The notes beneath the pieces are model-generated. The model was not told where the DNA came from and made no database searches. It worked only from the letters and a program-made list of their open reading frames with translations. From assembly GCA_024276575.1 (NCBI GenBank), contig JAJRWY010000005.1, forward strand, positions 1 to 49,862: 49,862 nt of DNA, written 5' to 3'. Below are positions 10,211 through 20,211 of this stretch, in pieces; position 1 is the stretch's first letter; every line of letters begins with the position of its first letter. The position numbers were made by a program, and so were the translations under genes. The stretch is from Candidatus Binatota bacterium. Lineage in GTDB: Bacteria > Desulfobacterota > Binatia > UBA1149 > CAITLU01.

Positions 10211-11613
10211 ATCCCTGCGCGGTATCTAGTCGCACCGAGAGTTTCTAGCTTAGCGGGATCAAGACGCTCCACAGCAGGCTCGGCAGTGTTCTGCCCCGTC
10301 GAGAATTGATAGCCTGCAGAGGAACGAAAACGCCAGCGCAAGAGATCCGGTACCGGAGGCAAAGCCCCTGGCATAGCCGCCCCTGCGACATAATATAGAC
10401 CGGCAGCAAGGGCTTCCGGAGACAGGTCCAGGGTTGAAGCCGCCCCGCGAAAGTTCGATACAGCATAAAAGCCCTCGAAGTCTCCGCCGGATAAATCTCC
10501 CGGCGCCGGCGCTCCCAAAATAACGACAGTCGAGGCGCCTCCACGGCCTGTAAGAATGCGCCCGAGGCGTCGCTCGATCTCACGATAGGCATCACGCTCG
10601 AAGCTAGCAGCGGCTAGTTCCCTGACGCCGGAGAACGGCTCACTATCCAAGCCGCCGCCCTCCCGTGTGTCCCCGGCTCCATCCAACACGACCGCCGCCG
10701 ACAGTAGTGTCTCGTAGTAAACGGCCATCCCCCAGGACTCCGGCTTCCAGCCTTGCACCAAAGAACGCACGACTTCGAATCGCATGCCCGATAGATCGCG
10801 TATGTGCTCGTATAGAATCGGAGCCAAGTCGACCCCGGCAGCGTAGGTAGCCGGCTCTTCCGCCACATAAAAATGCCCTCGCTCACTTCCGCCGATCACA
10901 CGCCGCCGTAAGTACACCGGGGTAAGATACATGGTCTCCGGTGACATCCGGCAGAGCTTGAATACACCCTGCGAAACCAGCTCCTCCATACTACTCGGCG
11001 ATTCATCGTACGTTCGCTTCACTGAAACATCGTAGTTCTGTACCCATTCGCTACACTGGCCTATGTCGAGAACTCGCCCAGTGCTCGCGAGTGCTCGCCG
11101 GCCCACCGAGTAAGGCCACGGAAGCAACTCCCCGGAAGGTTCTTCCAAGGTCAAGACGAGGCCCATGTTGCCGCCAAGGAATCCGGAAGCGGGGTCAGCA
11201 CCGGCCCAGCGCTGGACACCCGGAAAAGGAGGATCACCGGCACCCGGAACGGCCGCTACAACTGCATGGCGTCCACCGAGTTCTCCCCAGACCGGCGGGA
11301 AGCGGCGTGGCTGAGGTAATAGAGCCTCGGCACCGGGATCTTGCCGGAGTCCGGGCAGTAGCCGCTCCCATAGGGGTTTGGCAGACAAAGCTCCAGCACG
11401 AATGTGGCCGTTGACGGAAGTCTCCAAGAGCACCTTGAAAAGGGGGAGTTCTCCTCTTTCGGTCAAAGCAGACAAAGCCGGCCAACGCGCACCGGGAATT
11501 GCGAATACTATAAGACGGTCGTGTTGCGGCGGCGCGTGCACATAAAACACCGCGGCGAGAATCACGAGGGCGAGAAAACGTAGTGCATCTCTGAACAAGA
11601 TAGAAAATCGCAT
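10150..11613 (-). CDS. Exported alkaline-phosphatase/phosphodiesterase-superfamily-like protein, possibly degenerate
   Basis: Signal anchor; order of segments (VFAIPGARWPALSALTERGELPLF ... DAYREIERRLGRILTGRGGASTVVILG) resembles type I phosphodiesterases but lacks the usual DHG metal-binding motif. Confidence 0.5.
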   Translation of the reverse strand: MRFSILFRDALRFLALVILAAVFYVHAPPQHDRLIVFAIPGARWPALSALTERGELPLFKVLLETSVNGHIRAGALSAKPLWERLLPGLRQDPGAEALLPQPRRFPPVWGELGGRHAVVAAVPGAGDPPFPGVQRWAGADPASGFLGGNMGLVLTLEEPSGELLPWPYSVGRRALASTGRVLDIGQCSEWVQNYDVSVKRTYDESPSSMEELVSQGVFKLCRMSPETMYLTPVYLRRRVIGGSERGHFYVAEEPATYAAGVDLAPILYEHIRDLSGMRFEVVRSLVQGWKPESWGMAVYYETLLSAAVVLDGAGDTREGGGLDSEPFSGVRELAAASFERDAYREIERRLGRILTGRGGASTVVILGAPAPGDLSGGDFEGFYAVSNFRGAASTLDLSPEALAAGLYYVAGAAMPGALPPVPDLLRWRFRSSAGYQFSTGQNTAEPAVERLDPAKLETLGATRYRAGIYDPPLPALPESRGASASGG

Positions 11614-11792
11614 GAGTGAGGCCTGGGCTCCAGCCGGAAAATCCAGCGCTCCGGCAACGAATTCATATGAACGATTCGCATTATAACAAGCTAGACTTCC
11701 GGAGCACCTCTCTCTACACTAGGCGCGCGGCGCGGTTCAAGCCAAGCCATAGATCTCGAGATGGGGGGGATCACTGCGATCTCGTGTAGCCG

Positions 11793-12755
11793 ATGCGTCC
11801 TGAACATCCACTCTTGTCGATAATCATTCCGGTCTTCAATGAGGAAGGCTGCGTAGACGAGATGCTTTCGAGGCTCACCGCCGTGCTCACGCGGCTCGAT
11901 TGCTCCTACGAAATAATTTTTGTGAATGATGGAAGTCGGGACGGCACTCTCGGCCGTATCAAGGCCCATGCCGTACAGGACCGCCGAATCCGCTATCTAT
12001 CCTTTTCTCGAAATTTCGGACATCAAATGGCCCTGGCAGCGGGCTTCGACCACGCTCGTGGTGACGCGGTGATCTCGCTGGATGGGGACCTACAGCACCC
12101 GCCCGAGCTTATCGAGACTTTGTTCGAGTACTGGCGTGCAGGCAAAGACGTAGTTTATACGGTCAGAGAAGGTACCCCGGGAAGTAGTGCAAAAGAGCTG
12201 ATATCGAAGTATTTCTACTGGGTGCTGCGGAAATTAACCGGAGTCGACGTCCCGACCGGTGGGGCTGACTTCAGGCTTCTGGATCGCAAAGCGGCCGATG
12301 CCCTTCGTGACTGCAGGGAGCACTACGTGTTTGTGCGGGGCTTGGTACCGTGGCTGGGGTTCGAAAGCCAAGCGGTTCCGTACCAAGCCGACAGCCGTTT
12401 CGCGGGTGAAACGAAATACGTCTTCACACGCATGCTGCGCTTCGCTCTCGACGGTATATTCGCCTTCTCTATCGTTCCCTTGCGTGTAATCTCACTACTT
12501 GGGGCGCTAACTGCGGGGCTGGGGCTCCTGTACGGATGCTATTCCGTATACATTCGTTTGTTCACCGACACTGCGGTTTCCGGATGGACCTCGCTGGTGG
12601 TCATAGTTCTGGTCTTCAGCGGAGCGCAGATGCTCAGCCTCGGGATTCTCAGCGAATACGTAGGGCGGGTCTATGAAGAGGTAAAGCAACGCCCGCGCTA
12701 TGTAATCTCCGACCGCAGCGACGACTTGACACCGGTTACGGAAAAGAAAACCTAG
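11793..12755 (+). CDS. Family 2 glycosyltransferase with two C-terminal TM helices (GtrB/DPM-like)
   Basis: LSIIIPVFNEEGCVDEML.., SLDGDLQHPPELIETLFEYWRAGKDVVYTVRE, and two TM helices after VPLRVISLLGALTAGLGLLYG. Confidence 0.92.
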   Translation: MRPEHPLLSIIIPVFNEEGCVDEMLSRLTAVLTRLDCSYEIIFVNDGSRDGTLGRIKAHAVQDRRIRYLSFSRNFGHQMALAAGFDHARGDAVISLDGDLQHPPELIETLFEYWRAGKDVVYTVREGTPGSSAKELISKYFYWVLRKLTGVDVPTGGADFRLLDRKAADALRDCREHYVFVRGLVPWLGFESQAVPYQADSRFAGETKYVFTRMLRFALDGIFAFSIVPLRVISLLGALTAGLGLLYGCYSVYIRLFTDTAVSGWTSLVVIVLVFSGAQMLSLGILSEYVGRVYEEVKQRPRYVISDRSDDLTPVTEKKT

Positions 12756-12759
12756 TCGA

Positions 12760-12795
12760 GATTGCGGGCGATTGAGGCTCATAGCAGAGGTTTCA
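12760..12795. repeat. Solo end of the dispersed inverted-repeat family, copy B
   Basis: gattgcgggcgattgaggctcatagcagaggtttca matches 35965-36000 at 33 of 36 positions by eye. Confidence 0.7.
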
Positions 12796-12841
12796 GTAGA
12801 ATGATGCAGGCTAGGCGCCCCGGAATCACACGCGAAAAGGG

Positions 12842-14173
12842 TTAACCGCCGAAATCACGGACGAATCTTACTAGGCTCTGTACTAGTATGATTCCGACCG
12901 CAGCCGGAGCCGCATAACGCACGCAGAAGCGCCATGCAGCAAACCCCGCGAGACTGCTACCCTTTCCGCGATAGCCGTTGCGCGCCTCATCGCCGCCAAG
13001 TGTCCAACCCGCGAACAGCCCGATAAACAAACCTCCGATCGGTAACATCCAATCGCTGGCCAAACCATCCATCGCATCCAAAAAACCGCCCACCACTGCC
13101 GACGGAACGCCGAGTGCGAAAATGAGCCCCCCAGCGACCCAGGAAGCCTGCGGACGGCTCCACTGAAACTCATCGACGAAGAACGCGACTACGACCTCTA
13201 GCAGCGATATCGCGGAGGTCAGAGCAGCAAAGGTAAGCAATGCGAAAAACCCCGTGGAAAGAAAACTCGACGCAGGCATAAGGGCAAAGGCTTTGGGCAA
13301 GGTGATAAAGACCAAGCCTGGTCCCGCACCAGGTTCGAGGCCAAAAGTAAACACCAGCGGGAAAATCACCAAACCCGCTAGTACCGCCAAACACGTATCC
13401 GCAGCGGCGATCAAGAAGGCGGACCGGACTATCGACTGATCGACCTCGAGATAGCTACCGTAGGTGATCATCGCGCCCATCCCCAGACTCAACGAAAAGA
13501 AGGCCTGTCCCAGCGCCGCGAGAACCCCGCTCCAGCCGAGTTCATCGAATCGCGGATTGAGCAAAAAGGCCAAGCCCTCCGGTGCGCCTGGAGACGTTAG
13601 CGAAAACCCCAGCAACACCAACACCAAGCCGAACAACGCAGGCATGAGCACCTTGCTAGCCCTTTCGATACCGGCTTCAACCCCGCGAGACACCACCACC
13701 GTAGTGACGAGCATGAACGCGGCTTGCCAGCCCACCTGCCGGTACGGATCCCCCATCAGCACGTCAAAGGCCTCCGTCATTCGCTGTGCCGTACCGGCCA
13801 TTAGGGCACCGCTCGCTGAAGCCCACATGTAGTCCATCGCCCAGCCGGCGACTACGCCGTAATAGGAAAGGATGACAAAGCCGGAAGCGACGCCGAGCCA
13901 ACCCACGATTTGCCATCCACTCCCCGGCCGTAGAATACGAAACGCCCCGACCGGGTTGCGGCGAGTAGCGCGGCCCAGCATGACTTCGGCTACGATCAGG
14001 GGGATACCGACCACTGCAACGAAAGCCAGATAGACGAATACGAACGCCGCGCCTCCGTTACTGCCGGTACGGTAAGGGAACATCCATATATTGCCCAAGC
14101 CTATCGCCGAACCGGCAGCCGCAAGCACAAAGCCCACATGGCCGCTCCACGAACCGCGCGCCGAATCCTTCAT
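12842..14173 (-). CDS. Sodium-dependent (neurotransmitter:sodium symporter family) transporter
   Basis: WSGHVGFVLAAAGSAIGLGNIWMFPYRTGSNGGAAFVFVYL, typical NSS N-terminus; about 11 hydrophobic segments. Confidence 0.94.
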   Translation of the reverse strand: MKDSARGSWSGHVGFVLAAAGSAIGLGNIWMFPYRTGSNGGAAFVFVYLAFVAVVGIPLIVAEVMLGRATRRNPVGAFRILRPGSGWQIVGWLGVASGFVILSYYGVVAGWAMDYMWASASGALMAGTAQRMTEAFDVLMGDPYRQVGWQAAFMLVTTVVVSRGVEAGIERASKVLMPALFGLVLVLLGFSLTSPGAPEGLAFLLNPRFDELGWSGVLAALGQAFFSLSLGMGAMITYGSYLEVDQSIVRSAFLIAAADTCLAVLAGLVIFPLVFTFGLEPGAGPGLVFITLPKAFALMPASSFLSTGFFALLTFAALTSAISLLEVVVAFFVDEFQWSRPQASWVAGGLIFALGVPSAVVGGFLDAMDGLASDWMLPIGGLFIGLFAGWTLGGDEARNGYRGKGSSLAGFAAWRFCVRYAAPAAVGIILVQSLVRFVRDFGG

Positions 14174-14370
14174 GCAAACCTCCGCGCAAACATGAGAGCG
14201 ACACTATAGCCACCCGCAGAGCAACCCGAAACGCAGGCTCTAATACACGCACAAGTCCATGACCGCCTCGCGAAGGAATCGCGGTGGCGCAAAACCCGCA
14301 GCTGTCATGACTACGCCAGGTAAGAACCTATGACTTTACATACCCGCGTCGCCCGCTATGCTCCGACGCC

Positions 14371-15030
14371 GTGAGCTACACTCTTTCCGAGTACGAATCT
14401 AAGCAGCTGTTGGCGCGAGTTGGTATCGATATTCCCAGGCAGTTCTTGGTTAAAGACGCTAAAGCGGCTGTTGACGCGGCTCGCAGCCTCGGCCACCCGG
14501 TCGCCCTGAAGTTATGCGGGCGCAACATTGCGCACAAAACCGAGCGAGGGCTTGTGCGTCTGGGGCTCGGAGAAGACGAGACGGTCGCTGCGGCAGCCCG
14601 AGCGCTATTGGCAATGGCCGTTCCGGCCGACGGTGAATGTGGACTCCTCGTTCAATCAATGGCGTCCGGGCACCGGGAACTGATCGCCGGGCTGGTTCGC
14701 GATCGACAATTCGGCCCCTGTGTAATGCTCGGTCTCGGTGGAATTTTCGCCGAAGTTATCAACGACGTAGTCTTCGCCGCCGCCCCTTTGCAGGCGGGTG
14801 ATGCGCGGCGTCTTATTCTCTCTCTTGAGCACTGCGATATTCTCAAGCAGTTCCGTGGAGAAAACGCGGTGGACATCTCCTTACTGGCAAGTATCCTTGA
14901 ACGCCTCGGTAATATCGGCACCGACATGCCCGAGGTGGCGTCTGTCGATATAAATCCGATCATCATAGAGGACTCCCGGCCCGTCATAGTCGATGCGTTG
15001 GTAGAACTCAGCAACGAGGCTAGGTCTTGA
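14371..15030 (+). CDS. NDP-forming acyl-CoA synthetase, beta (ATP-grasp) subunit
   Basis: LSEYESKQLLARVGIDIPRQFLVKDAKAAVDAARSLGHPVALKLCGRNIAHKTERGLVRLGL, typical ATP-grasp_5 domain; GTG start. Confidence 0.88.
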   Translation: MSYTLSEYESKQLLARVGIDIPRQFLVKDAKAAVDAARSLGHPVALKLCGRNIAHKTERGLVRLGLGEDETVAAAARALLAMAVPADGECGLLVQSMASGHRELIAGLVRDRQFGPCVMLGLGGIFAEVINDVVFAAAPLQAGDARRLILSLEHCDILKQFRGENAVDISLLASILERLGNIGTDMPEVASVDINPIIIEDSRPVIVDALVELSNEARS

Positions 15031-16489
15031 ACCCCCTACTCGAACGTTTCAGGCCCTTGTTCCATCCACGCGGAGTAATAGTCTCCGGCGTATCGTCTCA
15101 TCCGGGCAAGTTCGGTAGCGTAGCCTACCACAACCTGCTTCGTTACGGCTTCAAAGGAGAGGTCTTCCCCATCAATCGTGAGGGAATTACCTGCCTCGGA
15201 CGGCCCACTTTCAAAACAATCGCCGAAATCGAGCCGGGCAGCGCTGACCTCGTTTTGCTATGCACCCCCGCAGCGGTCAACGAACAACTTCTGCGAGACT
15301 GCGCGGCGGTCGGCGTACGCGCCGCTTTCGTCGCCAGTGGAGGCTATGCCGAAGGCGGCGAGGAAGGCCGGCGGCGGCAGTCTCGATTGGTCGCGTTGGC
15401 GAAAGAACTCGGGATGGTTGTGGCCGGCCCTAACGGGCAGGGATTGGTTTCCACCGGCGTCTCAATGTGCGCACAGATCGTGGCCCCTTACCCTCCGCAA
15501 GGATCAATCTCGTTGGCAAGCCAAAGCGGCAACCTAGCTTCCAGTTTGATGAACTACGGATGCCTGACCGGAGTAGGATTCAGCAAAGTAGTATCGAGCG
15601 GGAACTCGGCCCAACTGGCCATCTCGGACTACCTGGAATACTTCGCCGCCGATCCGGAGACTTCGGTCTCGCTGTGCTATGTCGAGGGCATAGAAGACGG
15701 CCGGCGTTTCTTCGAAATTGCGCGTAGCCATAGCGCGGACAAGCCTCTGGTTATACTGCGCGGTGGGAGCAGTGAACTGGGCAAGCGCGCTGCCTCCAGC
15801 CACACCGGAGCCTTGGCCTCCAACGAGGCTATCTTCTCCGGTCTTTGCCGCCAGGCCAACTTATGCCGCGCTCTCAGTGTCGAGGAGGCCTATGAAGCTG
15901 CTGCCACCTTCGCCACCCAGCCACTACCGCGCGGGCGCCGGACTCTGATCTTTACCGTAGCCGGTGGCTGGGGCGTGCTGACAGCCGACGCCTGCGCCCA
16001 GGCCGGGCTGGAGCTAATCCCCTTACCCGAGGATTTACGGAGCAAATCGACGCCCTGGTTCCCGCACGTTGGAGCCGCTCGAACCCCATCGATCTGGCGG
16101 GTGGAGAGACTCGTGACACTATCCCCGAAGTGCTCGACCTGGCTGCTTCTCATTCCGAGGTAGATGCGATCATCTACCTCGGAATTGGTATTCAGGCTGC
16201 GCAGGCGGAGGCGTTCAAGAGCGGCCCCTTTTATCCCGGATACGGGTTGGACCGCATCGCCGAGTTCCACGAACGACAGGACGCTCGCTACGCACAGGCA
16301 GCCGCCGATGCGAGTAGCGCTTACGACAAACCGATCCTGGTGGCTAGTGACCTCGTCTATACGGACCGTGCCTACGGAAACGCTGGACCACTAGGGGTGA
16401 GCAGCAGTGGCCGGATCTGCTATCCCTCCGGACATCGAGCAGTCCAAGCGCTTGCGCACATGGTCAACTACGTAGAAGGCCGGTTCTAG
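15027..16489 (+). pseudogene. NDP-forming acyl-CoA synthetase, alpha (CoA-binding) subunit, with an apparent 1-base deletion near 16037
   Basis: ORF 15027-16163 (FHPRGVIVSGVSSHPGKFGS.., catalytic SSHTGALASNEAIF) continues in another frame as TEQIDALVPARWSRSNPIDLAGGETRDTIPEVLDLAASHSEVD.. to 16489. Restoring one base in gatttacgg gives DLTEQIDAL. Confidence 0.85.
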
Positions 16490-16558
16490 CAACCGGCTCC
16501 ATTTCGTAGAATCCGGATCAAACGCGCCGCCGGAGGCAAAGCCCCAACCGCCTGCCCC

Positions 16559-19153
16559 TCACCTCCCACCTGTATCGAGATATCTACGAAGCGCCTCGGC
16601 GTGTTGAGATGCCGACATCGAAGCTGAATCCTCACTCCCGAGGTTCTCGGAAACCCACTGTTTCATCCGCTCTGGAGGCAATCCATAATCGCTGACCACA
16701 AGACTTTCGTCGGCTGGCCCCTCCGCACGCTGCACGTGGCAGGCATAACAATCGAACACTCCCTCGGGAATCAACGAATGGAAGGCTTCTTCGGCAGGCC
16801 CTGCCGATTCCTCAGCCTCGATGACGACTGGTCCGAGCCGGTACCCGTCTACATTCGAAAAATAATCGACTATAGCAGCCGCATCTTCTCCCGACAGGCC
16901 AAAGGAGGGCATACGCACGTCAAGCCAAGGCCGCATCCTAATCGGCTTCATCAAGAAGTCGAAAAGCCAGCCCTCCGTCACCTTCGCCCCTTCGCCCTCG
17001 AGTATCGGAGGAGCGAACTCCATAGCATCCTCCTCCTCTGTCTTGGCTGCATAGTAACGACGGATATCGCCCTCATAGCCGTCGAGACTATGACAACCCC
17101 GGCAGTTGTAGTGATCCATGAGCCTACGGCCATGAATCAACGTATCCATCCTCGCACTCTCTCCGGCAAGATAGGTCACGTTTACCCGCTGCTCCGTCTT
17201 ACTGGCAAGAAATATCAGCAACGCCTCGGCATCATCCTCACTGAAGCCGAAGTCCGGCATGTTTTGCTCTATGCGCTCCGTTGCGTACACCCGGGGAGCG
17301 AGCAGTTTGTTAAGAGTCCACGCGTCCCAGGTCTGCGCGATATCGGTTCGATTACCAAAGAACAACTCCTCCACCGGCTTGCTTCCGACAGTGGTCAACT
17401 CGACACTCACCCGTGATTCATCCTTGAAACCCGGGATCAGATGGCAACCATAGCAGCCGTATTTGCGGATCAGCTTCGCCCCTTGGGCGATCTCCGAAGG
17501 ATCCGCCAATTCCTTGCGTAGGGTCACATCACGCGGCGCCGGTGGGAGCGCTTTCAGACTCGACAAATATCTTTGAACGGAGGTCCCTTCCTCTTCAGTC
17601 AGTCGAAGGTTAGGCATCCTGCTGGCGGGTGAATAGCCCTTGGGATCCCTGATCCAGTTGTATATCCATCGAGTTCCGACCTTCTCACCGATACGTGAAA
17701 GGTTGGGCGCAACATCCCTTCCGTGCGCGACCTCGGCCGAATACTCATCTTCTGAGAAGCCGTGGCACCCCAAGCAACCCAGCTGCCGGGTCAACACCCG
17801 TCCTTCATCTACAACCGTCGAAACGTCCGGTTGCCCAGGCTGGGGAAGATCCGCGGAATCCAACCAATTCAGCGATTCTTCAAGCGAAGCGTCGATCAGA
17901 TATGCTGCAATCGCAACCGCCTCGTTCCGGGGCAGAAAGAAGTCCGGCATCATGCTACGGGGACGAAACTTACGCGGATCCTGCAGCCACGCGAGTAGCC
18001 ATTCCGGTTCAACCTTGGCAGCAATGCGCTCCAGCGACGGTCCGATCGGACGAAGTTCCTCGAAACCCTCTACCAGGTGGCACCCGCCGCAACCGCTACG
18101 CTCGAACAACCGTTCCCCTCGTGCGGCGATTTCCGCACCCTTGAAACCCTGAACGGACCGGTGGCAACTAAGACATCGAGACTGAACCTTCCCTTGTAAG
18201 TCCAGTAACGGATCTTCCCAAAACGCGACCTTACCGTGAGCCTGTTCCACGGAGGACATCGCGGGTCCTTGGCCGCCGTGGCAGGGCGTACACCCGAAAC
18301 GGCGAACTTCATGGTTCCCCAAGTAGTACTCACGATCCGGATGAGTCGCGAAGGGTTGCTCCAGATCTTCAAAGCCGGGCCGGTCGATCGCCACGTGGCA
18401 ATTCACGCAACGATCGACGCGATCAACCCAATTGCCGAAGTTGTCGCGGTCCAGGTCCTCCAAAACAACCTGTTCCACCGTGGGAACGAAAGCGACACGG
18501 CCCAACAGCGGCCATTTTCTCGACACACTGTCGAGTTGCTCGACCAGCCTTTCTCGACGACGCTCCATACCGTGCAACTCATCGAGAATCTGGCCCTCCC
18601 GCCCCTGTATATCGGCGATCCTACGTGCCAACTCGTCACGCTCGGCGTCGATATGCTCGAGCCGCTGCCGGGCCTGCTCTGCTTGCCCCTGAAGATCCCG
18701 AAGCACCGCACGTTCGGCGCTGTCGTCCAACCCGTTGCGCTCGGCGTGCTCGACATGGTACCACGCCTCCTCGACTTCCCCTTTGACGATACGCAGATCG
18801 AGATCCGCCTCGTTTCGCCGTACATCCAGCGCCGCGGCACGTTGGCGCAAATCCGACAACCGTCGCGCAAGTTCCCCTTGCGACAAGTTTCGGCGCAAGT
18901 CGGCAAGCTCTTGACGAAGACGCCGGTAATCTTCGTCGGAGGCTAGCGCATCGTCCTCCTTCTGGATCGCTTCCGTGTAGTTCTCAATGGCAAGCTCAAA
19001 GAACTGGGACTTGTAGCTCTTCCAAAGATGGCGTGAAAAAACGTCCTGCCAAACCGCCCAGGCCGTTCCCAGGGCCAGTAAGCAAACCAGGAAGAGAAAC
19101 ACCGCGCTGTAGGACCGCTTCTCTTCCTCGGGGATGAGCCCGCGTCCCTTCAT
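16559..19153 (-). CDS. Octaheme cytochrome c with N-terminal TM helix and long coiled coil
   Basis: Eight CXXCH motifs (CVNCH, CTPCH, CLSCH, CGGCH, CLGCH, CYGCH, CRGCH, CYACH). Start placed at MKGRGLIPEEEKRSYSAVFLFLVCLL, preceded by GGAGG; the ORF extends to 19243. Confidence 0.92.
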   Translation of the reverse strand: MKGRGLIPEEEKRSYSAVFLFLVCLLALGTAWAVWQDVFSRHLWKSYKSQFFELAIENYTEAIQKEDDALASDEDYRRLRQELADLRRNLSQGELARRLSDLRQRAAALDVRRNEADLDLRIVKGEVEEAWYHVEHAERNGLDDSAERAVLRDLQGQAEQARQRLEHIDAERDELARRIADIQGREGQILDELHGMERRRERLVEQLDSVSRKWPLLGRVAFVPTVEQVVLEDLDRDNFGNWVDRVDRCVNCHVAIDRPGFEDLEQPFATHPDREYYLGNHEVRRFGCTPCHGGQGPAMSSVEQAHGKVAFWEDPLLDLQGKVQSRCLSCHRSVQGFKGAEIAARGERLFERSGCGGCHLVEGFEELRPIGPSLERIAAKVEPEWLLAWLQDPRKFRPRSMMPDFFLPRNEAVAIAAYLIDASLEESLNWLDSADLPQPGQPDVSTVVDEGRVLTRQLGCLGCHGFSEDEYSAEVAHGRDVAPNLSRIGEKVGTRWIYNWIRDPKGYSPASRMPNLRLTEEEGTSVQRYLSSLKALPPAPRDVTLRKELADPSEIAQGAKLIRKYGCYGCHLIPGFKDESRVSVELTTVGSKPVEELFFGNRTDIAQTWDAWTLNKLLAPRVYATERIEQNMPDFGFSEDDAEALLIFLASKTEQRVNVTYLAGESARMDTLIHGRRLMDHYNCRGCHSLDGYEGDIRRYYAAKTEEEDAMEFAPPILEGEGAKVTEGWLFDFLMKPIRMRPWLDVRMPSFGLSGEDAAAIVDYFSNVDGYRLGPVVIEAEESAGPAEEAFHSLIPEGVFDCYACHVQRAEGPADESLVVSDYGLPPERMKQWVSENLGSEDSASMSASQHAEALRRYLDTGGR

Positions 19154-19205
19154 ACCACTGCCTCCGCAACGCCCACAGCGAAACGCTTCGGTCCCGTCAA
19201 TCTCT

Positions 19206-19361
19206 TCATCCTTCCAAGCGGCGGCCGGTGTAGAACGCCGCAATGCTCATCAGCGCAACCGACACTTCCCTGGCCATCGATTCGGTCACTCCAAGGTACA
19301 GAGCCAACAGCAAGCCCCCGAGACCGGCCAGCTGCAGTCCTTTGGCAACGTAGAAACGCAT
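19206..19361 (-). CDS. 51-aa single-TM small protein in the cytochrome bc-type operon
   Basis: Translated by hand: MRFYVAKGLQLAGLGGLLLALYLGVTESMAREVSVALMSIAAFYTGRRLEG*. Fills the gap between subunit IV and cytochrome c; below the length cut-off of the supplied ORF track. Confidence 0.65.
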   Translation of the reverse strand: MRFYVAKGLQLAGLGGLLLALYLGVTESMAREVSVALMSIAAFYTGRRLEG

Positions 19362-19367
19362 CGCCGC

Positions 19368-20201
19368 TCAGATGTTGATCCATGGAGTCACCATGATGTA
19401 CTTAACGTTGAACCCCTGGCGTAGCAGTATCTTCAGCACGATCGCTATCATGTTGAGAAACAGGAACGCGGTAAGCGAAAACCGCGCGGCCCCCCAGCGT
19501 TTCAGAAAAGCCCTGCCCTTCAATTTCGCTATTGCACCGTAGAGTGCAGCCGTGCCGAGAGCGAAGTAACCAACCACCACCGAAACACCGAAGGCAGCCG
19601 ACGCCCAGTAATCGCGGAAACCGAAAAGGTAAGGCAGGTCTACGGCCGTCATAGCGACAACCTTGTGCTTGTCCCATGGCTCCCATGGCCAGAACCAGTT
19701 CCACCCCGGTCCGCGCATGAAAGTCCCTACGATGATGAGAACTATCCACAACACATGAAAGCCGAGAACGAAGGTCCAGATCTCGAACTTGCGCTCTTCG
19801 TAAGTGTAGTAGCCGTTGCCCTTCGGATTGATGTCGATGTATGGCAACACCATGAGACCCAGAATGATCAGTACCGGAATTACGACCCCGGCGTGCCAGG
19901 GATCGAAGTAAACCAAGATCTCCTGAAGCCCCAAGAAGTACCACGGTGCCTTGGATGGATTGGGCGTGCGAGTGGGCGCCGCCGGCTCCTCCAGAGGCGC
20001 ATCCACCAGTATCGCCCACACCAACATGAAGGCAATCACCGCAAGCGCACAAAGAAACTCAATGCGGACTAGGTGAGGCCAAGAGTGGACCTTGTCATCC
20101 CCGGGGCCCTTGGCTTTGGAAATCGTCTTTTCCTTTCTCGCGGCGGCAGCGACTTGCTCAGGCGCGCGGCCGACGTCAGTCAGTACTTTTGGTTCAGCCA
20201 T
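19368..20201 (-). CDS. Cytochrome b C-terminal domain / subunit IV-like protein
   Basis: NPSKAPWYFLGLQEILVYFDPWHAGVVIPVLIILGLMVLPYID (petD-like) plus additional TM helices. Confidence 0.92.
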   Translation of the reverse strand: MAEPKVLTDVGRAPEQVAAAARKEKTISKAKGPGDDKVHSWPHLVRIEFLCALAVIAFMLVWAILVDAPLEEPAAPTRTPNPSKAPWYFLGLQEILVYFDPWHAGVVIPVLIILGLMVLPYIDINPKGNGYYTYEERKFEIWTFVLGFHVLWIVLIIVGTFMRGPGWNWFWPWEPWDKHKVVAMTAVDLPYLFGFRDYWASAAFGVSVVVGYFALGTAALYGAIAKLKGRAFLKRWGAARFSLTAFLFLNMIAIVLKILLRQGFNVKYIMVTPWINI

Positions 20202-20211
20202 GCCGCTTAAC

